Shown here in pieces: positions 53,937-64,000 of a DNA stretch of 64,000 bases; position 1 is the first letter of the stretch, and every line of letters starts with the position of its first letter. The position numbers and the translations under genes were made by a program. The notes under the pieces are model-generated. The model ran no database searches and was not told where the DNA came from. It saw only the letters and a program-made list of their open reading frames with translations. Source of the DNA: Urechis unicinctus (lineage: Eukaryota; Annelida; Polychaeta; Xenopneusta; Urechidae); contig CM067343.1 in the NCBI GenBank assembly GCA_034190875.2, forward strand, positions 59,889,946-59,953,945, read 5' to 3'.

Positions 53937-56900
53937 CAAATTGTTCTATAGTCTCTTTTGCAAAATAAAATCAGATTGGTCTGCTTGTGTGAAAATTTCT
54001 TACAAAGTTGTGTAAGAATCTGAGAACAAAAATGATCTCTTTGCGAGGAATAAGTGTAAATGTGCGTAAGAATTGCTCTGTAGTTAAGTGCAACAAATCC
54101 CTAGTGAATTACCATAAATATAACTGTGTGGATATATATAATTGTACATACATGAATATATGTGTATGAATATATGTAAAGGTTAAATCTCGGAAAGTAT
54201 TAGTTCAACTTGATAGAGGAAGTACGGTCTAATAAAGTATCATTCAATTCGTATAGAAGGCAGCAATACTTTATGTCTAATTATCATGCCATCAATACAC
54301 AAACGCAAGTATTTTGTAAGCAGTACGTCGGCTTAACTTTGCCAAGTCATGATAGGTATATAGTAATCCCTAAATTTATACAGCCTCACAAACAGATTAG
54401 ACACTCGTTGTGTTATGTATACATCACTTTATTGTAGGCTAACTATTGAGTATGAGCATAATATCCTTTTATCGAGTGAATACGCTCTGGAAAGAGAAGT
54501 AATTAATGCAATTGTCAACTATGCCAACATGCACATGTAACGCACACCTTTATGTTATGTGCTAGCATTATTTTTTGTGCACTTAATTTACTATCAATTT
54601 AATATTTGATATTTGAATACACAAGCCGTGCAATTGTGAAGGTATATTCAATTTTTCGGACAAATAGCACCGACAATGCACACAAATATGACTGATATGT
54701 ATGAACCCGAGACTTTGGGCGATGTTTCGCTCGACGGCACATTTTGACAATGCGATAAGGTAAACAATAATCACCAGCCAGGCAAATAATAAATATTTCG
54801 ATTTATATAAATATTGAAACAATCAACGAAATGTTTATACTTGAAGTCAAGTAAAATGTGTCAGTCAACTTGGTGTATTATTGTCTGGTCACGATACGAC
54901 GTAGGGCAATGTTCCCGTCTTTATAATGGAAATTAATTTATCCGCTCACTTCATTACTTTTAATGGAGTTTCCGTGTGTAGCTTTGGTATCGCGCAATCT
55001 TTTATACAGATAATGACTATCAATAAACGCAGCGAATACAATCCATGAATCGATAACATCTTTGCAGCTGTTCATTATGAAACTTACTTGGTCGAATAGT
55101 TTCAAATGCCTGAAACTCATAGTTCGTGCCAATATGTGAAGTCTCATAAGACGCTATACTTATAAGCTCAGTGTGTGGTGTGATTAAGCAATCATGTTGA
55201 TGTTCAATACCTAAAACCATACACTGACACCTGTAAGCATTTGAATACACATGTAATGGAATATATGTTTTAGAAGAAATTTCTAGCAAAATAGTTTCGG
55301 GCACTGTGGTGTGGGATTATATTCCATGAGTACCAATTTGTGCTAAATTTACTGGCTGCGAAACGGAGCTGTTAAGATTTGCACTTGCATAACTAAGTCT
55401 TTTGCAAAAGCAAAGCATTCAGAGATAAAGAAGTTAAAGCTGGATGGAGCATATTATTTGCACCGATTTCACTTATTCGACACGATTCTGAGAAGATTGT
55501 TAATAATTGTAGTTGTTTGCACAATACTGCACGTGAACACTACTTTCACTAAGTGTTACAACCAAATAACTACATGGAGCATAATAAACGTTGGCTAGGT
55601 GCTTTTACTGCACACGACTGACGAGTCATGGATTAAATGGCTGCTCCGTGTGGAGTTTCATTAATGTTTGAGAAGAGCGTCTGTGAAATATAGACGCACA
55701 CAACCATCCACGATCGGCGCAGCAGTTATGTTTGCATCGCGGTCCCTCACATAAATCACTAAAGGTTCGAATGTGGTTACGCAATATGCTATGTTGGTAC
55801 ATATAACACTACGATTAATATTGTTACAATATTAAACCTAACTATCCGTTTTAAACCCACCTGGTCGGTCTAGATATTCAACCCAATGTTGCAGTTCAAC
55901 TATTCGATAAGGTAACTGTTATCGCATTTACTGAATTACGTAATCTATAACAATCATCGTTTCGGGAAAACGTTTAATTAATTCCCGTTAAATGTTAACA
56001 ATAATTGTGTCTGTTCTTCTTGCATTTTCTGTACTGCTGGAATTTCCAAGAGATAACTGTTTTTTTCTTTTTGTTTAACATGATAGTTATTATGCCGCCG
56101 AAACTGTGTAGTCATTCTCGATTGTTTAATGATTTGCTCGCCACATCAATTCATTTTTGTTATGTTAACGATGCACTTTTTCATCATAGTGTATGTATTT
56201 AAAACCAATTACATGAAGCGCAGCTGATAACGACGCTCGGTGACGGCGATATTATTTGAAGGATGTCAGTCTTCAAATGGCTTACGGCAAGTCCATGTGT
56301 CGGTGTAGCACGTTGGCCGTACGATGCATGATGCTTCAAAAAGCGAATTTATGGCTCGACGTCAATCTTGTCAAATGTCAACAAATAATAACTTGGAATT
56401 CTGCAGCGATTTAGAATGCAATTTCTTTGCAAATTGCCCACTTTTAGCTTTGTTTTAGACCCGTAGCGAAAGAAATTTACACTCTTGTTAATCCTAAAGG
56501 CTATGCGGCTAACGATCCCTGTAGGTAGGCTGCTGTGCTGCTTTATCTGCCCAAAGGAAAAAGAGGGTATAAAGTAGTATTATGCAATATGATATGCTCA
56601 GGAGGATTCATACTCATTGAACACGCGAACCAAAGCTTTTTGAAATGAAATGCTCCCATTTCCACGTATTTACAATATGACAAACGCTCTTCATTGTAAA
56701 GATACTCGTTTGAAATCTGACCCCGGTAACTGTTTCATATAACAATAGTTCCAGACACGATACTCTCTTTCTAGTGAATATACTTCATTTCACACTAGCA
56801 CACCAGGACATTCCCACAGATGTGGTACTCTTCTTTATAAGATCATTAGAAATATCTACCTTATTAGGTCATTAGTAACCATGATTCTATAAATATACAG

Positions 56901-58427
56901 ATAAATTTCAGCCGTGCTTATATAGAACATACGACCTTCTTCAGCCAACGTATTCTATATAGTTAAATGACTGCTAAAATTGATAATCATCTAACGAATT
57001 GATTTGGGAAATTCAGTCGCGAGTGCTATTGGGATAATTACTGTTGCTGCGCCTTTTGTGCATGTATATACGCAGAATCTGAAGTGAGTAAAAAGCCATA
57101 CAAAGCCATAATTTGTATCGGCACCTTAGCCAAGGGCGCGACATGATAGGAACGGTGGTTTTAAATTGTACACAAATACTTTTAGATTGTGTATTAGTGT
57201 GTCTACCATGAAACATTGATGCACTAACGGATATACTGCACCTAATCATCATGCAACATGTCTATGGTACAAATGCGCCTGATAGTAAGGAGGAGATGCG
57301 AATATTGATTCCACATGACATATGCGATATAATCTTGGATATGCTAAAATAAAGTTATATCATAACACTGGTTGGTCTTTTTTTGATCAACAGTACATCG
57401 TTTTGAGTTGAGCGCCATAAATGAAATCACATCCTGCTAGCATCAATATGCAATAATGACAGCGCTCAGAAATGCAATGAATCAATCAAAGTTATGCATA
57501 ATGGGATCCGAATGGTTGTAAGATCATTTGTAATGAACCCTATAAATCATTATTCGTGCTATTTGATTGGAGTTAGTTAAAAAACATAATAAAATTTTAC
57601 CATGCAGCCTGACTAAAGATATTAATTTCGCGCGGGATAATGCACGTGTCCGTGCATAACCGCAATTCCACTGTTAAATTATTGGCGGCCGAAATATCTC
57701 ATTTTCTATCATTGCATACATATTGATTCCTATAAGGTTGTTATAATTCGTATTTAACACGATTTGCCCTTGTAAATACTTAGATTCTCGTGAATACATC
57801 TACGGACACAAAAGAACACGATCCATTGGATATCTAAACTGTCCTGATAATATAGGCAATACGATTGGAACACCGCTCCATATAATGACTTCCATCACAA
57901 ATGTAAGTGGGCGAATATGCAGTTAAGAGCAGGATAATATATATGAATTAATACACTGATTTTGTAACAGCGGAGGTATCGTGTTCAAACTACAATCGAT
58001 GGATGTCTAAAACCAGCAATTCAAAGCGGACATTTAATGCTGAGAAGAGAATAGTATAACCCTATTAATTTATTGTCAAAAACTACTAGCTTCTGTCCTC
58101 ATTACCCGTCTTAAGTAATACAGAGGATTACCAAGAAAAAACCAAATGCAAGGTTATCAGTTAGTAGATTTTCTGAATTGACAATTATTTGCATGAGCAT
58201 ATAATGCGTCCCAATCGATGCGGCAGCAAACAGTTTGCAGACCAAATTGTCCGAATTGTGTGTAAAAGTTGCTACATAAACTAGGACATAAAATAGACCG
58301 AGGACACAGTCCCTCTTCTGTCTACATAATCTACCTCGACTTTTTGGGAAGAACCGTCTGCTGACACAATGCTCGTGACATCGACTTATTGCACATCTAA
58401 CAAATTAGGGGATATTAGTTGCAGTTG

Positions 58428-58450
58428 TCGTGACTACGAATCAGTCACGA
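58428..58450. other. Block B copy of the conserved hairpin
   Basis: Perfect 8-bp arms TCGTGACT/AGTCACGA; counterpart of 38610-38632 with one loop change. Confidence 0.6.
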
Positions 58451-58614
58451 ACATGTTTTGACGCAGTTGAAGTAATCACTGTAAGAAATTCACCGTATGT
58501 TATTATATTTGTACTTTAATGTGGATATATAAACATCCGATTTATACTTACAAAGAAATAGCAGCATAGATAACTATTACAGAAGCAACGTCAAGACGCC
58601 TTTTCAATGCCATA

Positions 58615-58999
<385 letters not shown>

Positions 59000-59641
59000 T
59001 GTAAGCACCTTATTTCCTTACCTAGATTATAAAGAATGCCCCAAGTGATGCATTTTGCGAAATATTAGCACACATATTATTAAAAACTTAATGTACTAAA
59101 GCATTGTCTATTCTTTAAATATTTCGCTAGAGAGAAGAATTTTGGAAAAACAAACGAAAAGCAATATGTTACCGGGTGGGTAAATGAGTGTCACTTTGTG
59201 CGGGTCTTACTTGTACTAGTGTCGTCTCAAACTAAGTGTTTTGATCCAATGTCTGATCGGAGTCACAAGCCCCTTTGAAATAGCACATGCTTTGAGCTCT
59301 GGATAATTGAGGACGTTAATGTGGTTGACAATTATGAAATAGTTATACTAAATAATAATACAACTCACAGAGATATTTCTTCAGTTTGACATTTCAACAA
59401 ATCGATGAGACCAGAGCCTACTTAAACGCAATTTGTATTGTTAGATCAAACCAATGACAAAAAAACCCTAATAGCCAAAAACGAGAGTTAATAAGAGTAT
59501 TTAACACTATAAATGCAGGTGCATATGATTTGGCGATTTATCATTCAATATTGCCCAAATGTATATCTTCAATTACTTTTGTATCTGTTTTTTTCATACC
59601 CCCATTACTGCATGGTGAGCGTTATAGTTTCCACCATTTGC

Positions 59642-60247
59642 CGCAACATTTGATTAGCATGTTGCTGTCTGTAAAAAGGTAAATATACTGATGTTAATAT
59701 AATCGCATTATCGGTGTCTAAGTGGGACACATTTATATCATATTTTGGCTAGCGTCTTATAATCCAGACGGATCACATAATGCTAGCGACTTGAATGAGG
59801 AGCATACCTTGCTTGTGATCCAATTTCAGAGAGTTTTTCAATGAACGAAGAGCCATAAACGCCTGATTAAGCGCGGGTGCAGATTCAATGTAATCAGTAA
59901 TTGCAATCTACATAAATACTTAAATCATTACATAATTTCTATAGCGTAAATATTTATCATTATAGGTTTGATACGATTATTTGCGACATTATTTTTTCTC
60001 ATCTCTGCCTGTGTATGAAAACATTGCATTTAGCAATCAAATATGATTAAATTCTGATAATTTACAGCTATTTTGATTGGTGGGCGATATATGGTATGTT
60101 TATAGACTGAACATCAACCCATACATTTCTACTACAATCCGCCTGGAATGCTAAGCAGATTTTATGATGTTCCTTTATAAAACAATGTCCACATGTAAAG
60201 GGCACTTTGATTTACCCGAAACACATTCAGTCAGGCAATCCCTTACT
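59642..60247 (-). repeat. Inverted piece inside block B
   Basis: Reverse complement of 39847-40599, flanked by pieces that match block A in direct orientation. See that entry for the anchors. Confidence 0.88.
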
Positions 60248-60716
60248 GGAACTTTTTTCATTTGTCAAGCACTCGCAAAAGCAAATTAACACGATTTGCA
60301 GTGATTGACGCTTAAAACGTTTTTAAAAATTTGTTTTGCTGTTGTTGCATGCTACATAATTTCTTACAAAAAGACTTGTCCGGCATGCATTGATTGGCGT
60401 TGATTGATGAGAATGTTCTTTGAAGTGGTATATGTTGTAAATGACATATTTACACACAGGTGGAGACATAAACATATCAGTTTATTTATGATATTATTCT
60501 AAATTCTACGTTCCTTTGGGGTGTGCAAGATAGTTCCGCAACAGAAGGTCAGTGTCAGCACAAGCATCGGTTGTTATCAAAGTAAGTGGCTCCAAGGATA
60601 CGTGCTTAGACTATGTGGAAGTAAATATGTGGACGGTGGAAAACATTTGCCTGTCAGTAACAAAACATCACAATCCCATGAGAAATCAGACTCGTGACAT
60701 ATCATACGTCATGATC

Positions 60717-60937
60717 TGATTGGTGCATGATGATCATGTCCGTAAATACATTAGTCATTCACCGACGCATCCCGCAATGTACAACATGAACTAGTTTTAA
60801 TTGATGAAAATTGAAAAATGGATGGCCGAAAATGTCATACAATTCGACAATAAAGATCCAGCCCCCTCATCTGAGCAAGCATAGTTCTATCACGGATTCA
60901 GGCAAATTTCTTTTCCCGCCAACATTAATGTCAATCG
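60717..60937. repeat. About 220-bp insertion specific to block B
   Basis: Block A reads CATGATC directly followed by GTTTGCAAC (about 41030-41045). In B the same flanks (CATGATC ending at 60716 and GTTCTTTTGCAAC from about 60937) are separated by about 220 bp of unmatched sequence. The inserted piece is preceded by GATC and ends in AATC, leaving ATC at both sides, which is too short to call a target-site duplication. Deletion from A is the alternative. Confidence 0.65.
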
Positions 60938-62100
60938 TTCTTTTGCAACTATTGATTAAGGGAATTGAACAGTAGGGATAATGCAGAACGAAATCAGTTT
61001 TCATCAATTTTCTGCCATCATCTGCATTAAGATTCACATGAAGGTGTTAATATTTTGGTGAGGGTATATATGAATTCCGTGACATAAAGAGGTGTGTGCG
61101 GTTGCACCCATTCTATGGTATCAGCTCCATAACAACCGATATGTTTGGCGTCATAACAAGACCATTTACCGCTGTCATACTAATCATGTTTTATAACAGA
61201 TCATATGCTCGGTCAATCATACGCTGTTAAACCATTCTGTGTTATGATAAACGCATTTTTCGCCCTCATCGAAGCTGCGGCTCCACCGGTTTAGATATTA
61301 CGTCTATGTTAGCAATCATATCCGAAGCTAAACATGGCTGATCCATGGAGATCGCGTGTGATATGGAAGGTACGCCAAGTAAAGTGTAATGCAGGATTTT
61401 GTTCTAACATCCTCCCGTCGAGACTTAGATATGTAGGGTTTTATAAGGCTCCCAGGCATAGTCTCAGTGGTTGATATTTGACCATCTCAACTATCAGTAA
61501 AGGGTTGCCTTGTAGACAAAAGTTGTGTCAGTGATCTGTAAGGCGTTTTGCTTTGTAAGTGATTGTTTTGTCATGTAGGTATGGGATAGCGCGAGTATTA
61601 CAAAGCTTCTGTACATGTAAATATTATATAAAAGACGCAATAAAAAGTAACAGAATGATTGCGTTGTTCCCTCCAAGTCACTTATGAAAGTTGAAGACAG
61701 TCAAAGAGCACCGCACAGTGACATATGTTGAGTTGTGATCGAGATGATGCATGCGTGGCATTAAGGAATATCGTTGGAATGCCATTTAATGATGATTACA
61801 GAGCCCCACACGAGGGACACTTGCTGACTTGTAAATTGTAGCTAATGAGTTACATAGCTTACCCGCTTTTTAACTAGGCTATCATAAGATTGCAGCCGGC
61901 TTGACTTAAAGCCCATTGTTGAAAGATAATATTAAAAGAAGCATAAGGCTTTACTCAAGTCTATTTTCGGCTCCAATTCATATAAACTACTGATAAACGT
62001 GATCATAAGGAGAAAATAATATTTTCACAAAACGTGGATTTGCATGACGATTATGTTCTCAATAGGTGAATTGCACAAACAACTACTACTGTACACACAC

Positions 62101-64000
62101 CGCATCAAGAAAGATAATGGCAAGCTGGTGGGGATTATGTACTTATCGCTGTATAAAGGACGAGCATTGACAATATACCAACCACAAAAAGAGTCACGTA
62201 GTATGAATAACAGGGTCGTTTCAAACGATTCTACAACCATTTGCCATTCAGCATGTCACAGGGGGCAATTGTTGATTCATTGTTATCTGCGTGTGAAAAC
62301 AATCAATGTTGAATATTGCAAGTGAGTTTTCTTGTTATTATAAGAGCTCGATTCGAAACGCGCGGCAGTTGATGCATAAATAGGCTAGCCGATCTTATTT
62401 GATTACAATGCTTGATTTTGAATTGCTCATGCGCGTTTGCTAGTACATTTATCGATGATTTCACATGGAATCCTAATTGATATTTCCCATTTTTAACGCA
62501 TCACATCCAAACTAAAGAGAGAAATCGACAACGCTCTATGATAATTACGTGAGCACTAATACAGCATTCTAATATACTAGTGAGCAATTTGGTTTATTTA
62601 ACTAGTGCTGCCTATGATGTCACTTCCTTCAGTACGGTTCCGATAAAATCACGACATATTGCGTTTATATACCTTCGTCTTACTGCAGGTCATGCGTGTA
62701 GATTAGTAAATACAATGATGTGGACAATGATGAAGACAGCGCCAGATATGCGGGAATAACCTGGTCATTGTTTTGTTGGTATAGTGGAATGTAGAATATT
62801 CATTCGAAAGGGTTTATGTATTTTAGACCTCTGAAATATGAAACAATTACCGCTTTCCAGTTCACACCGAGTGTCCGAAGACAAGTTTTGCTCGTGGGCT
62901 GCATGAATTCATGTACATGCCATTAGGACACAGACGCATTATCTACTGTCTCAACCACAATCTGCTTAGCTGGTAAATCGTTTACATGGTACAAGCTCGA
63001 TGTAATGTAACACTCCAGCGGCTTGTGTTAGAATAATATCAGCTAAATCATTTACCAAACCGCTATAGTTTTCCTGAATTAGTCTAAACCAGTTGCAAGT
63101 AGATTGGGCGAATAGTGCTAGCATCTAAACAAAGTTGATGTTGAAAAAGAAATTCTTTTTATTAGTTTTAGAGACATCTATCATAGCCATGCCGACGCCT
63201 TTACAGTAAGCCCTTAAAGATAATTACACTTTTAAAATAACCTCGCTCACTGAATTGTGTTGCAAGCTACGCCTCGACCTTTTGACTCATTATACAAATT
63301 CATACGCTACGTTTAGGTTATATGATATTAACCGCATAAATACTGTTGATGTAACTGTGATTGAAAACAAAAATTAACCAAGATAAATTTGAACCTTTCC
63401 ATGAATCCCCCCATTCGGATGTTACACCCGGTAATTATTGGTGAAATCAACTGGACTGACAATGTGACCATTCTCTATCATTGGCCCCGACATTGGGCTT
63501 GATGGAATACAACCGCAGTTTCTTATTGCATCATGCCAGCAAACAATACGTTTTAAAACACAAATGGTGACAAATACAAATCTCTTCATATGTACAATTT
63601 AAATGTGACTCCTGGAAATTGGAAGGTACTTGCTAGACTACTGTAGCCCATGCACTTTTTGAACGAAGCTTAAGCATCATGATTTACTTAATCAATTATT
63701 GATGCACACAGCAACGAACTATTCGAAACATAATTGCAACATGCCCACTACAACGTACAATGCGTCATACATTCTGCTGATTTGCACTTGATTTACTAGA
63801 GAGTTCGATTGATGTCTCAAAGATATGCAAACGTATTAAAATAACAATTGGTAATGTGCAATTGTGTTGGCTAGATAACTTTTACGAACTTGCTCAAAAC
63901 CTCTGACAAGTATGACAAAGCTAAGCTGGGCATAAGTGCTTGATGATCAATTCTTCTTATACTTTGCAGCAGATGTTATTGCCATTTGGCGTTCGGTCAT
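62101..64000. other. AT-rich non-coding DNA beyond block B
   Basis: No gene is supported. The frame 62044-62325 (93 codons) overlaps the end of block B and a minus-strand frame, and matches no family I know. A weak inverted family fragment lies at 62745-62905. Confidence 0.45.
62745..62905 (-). repeat. Diverged inverted fragment of the A/B/C family
   Basis: GCGGGAATAACCTGG and TATGAAACAATTACCG, about 97 bp apart, correspond to TGTGGGAATATCCTGG and TATGTGAAACAATTACC in copy C (near 13852 and 13951), in the same order. The likeness is patchy between them. It lies beyond the right end of block B, as the fragment at 44953 lies beyond block A. Confidence 0.45.

Overview
This is an AT-rich stretch of animal nuclear DNA with no host gene that I can support. 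No open reading frame longer than about 140 codons exists, and the longest ones are read-through of TA dinucleotide arrays. The only recognisable protein matches are two broken pieces: about 105 codons of a non-LTR retrotransposon reverse transcriptase (minus strand, 53.6-53.9 kb), and a frameshifted cysteine-rich relic of a kind common in invertebrate repeats (minus strand, 32.5-32.6 kb). A tRNA-derived SINE relic (29.5-29.7 kb, minus), long TA/TG/GA microsatellites and frequent CpG also fit an invertebrate, probably marine. The phylum cannot be fixed from this window.

Layout. 0-12 kb is unique AT-rich DNA broken by large TA arrays at 1.6-2.8 and 8.7-9.9 kb; the array at 8.7 kb sits inside an inverted repeat. 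12.5-14.8 kb is an inverted copy (C) of a sequence found twice more downstream. 15-32 kb is mostly unique, with a TA array (18.9-19.4), tandem duplications of about 255 bp (21.4-21.9) and about 390 bp (26.2-27.0), a GA-rich array (24.9-25.1) and the SINE.

The main structure is a direct segmental duplication. Block A, about 32.6-44.7 kb, is repeated colinearly as block B, about 51.9-62.1 kb. The blocks differ by insertions and deletions, by TA arrays present in only one of them, by an inverted internal piece of 0.6-0.75 kb, and by a 2.3-kb piece missing from B. Copy C shares several insertion states with B against A, which lets some changes be polarised. The 44.7-51.9 kb spacer and the right end are unique AT-rich DNA with one TA array.

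Nothing here looks like an operon, a CRISPR array or a working gene system. The interest is structural: how the copies were duplicated, inverted and interrupted by TA arrays. All homology statements come from reading the sequence by eye; boundaries are approximate and no percent identities were computed.
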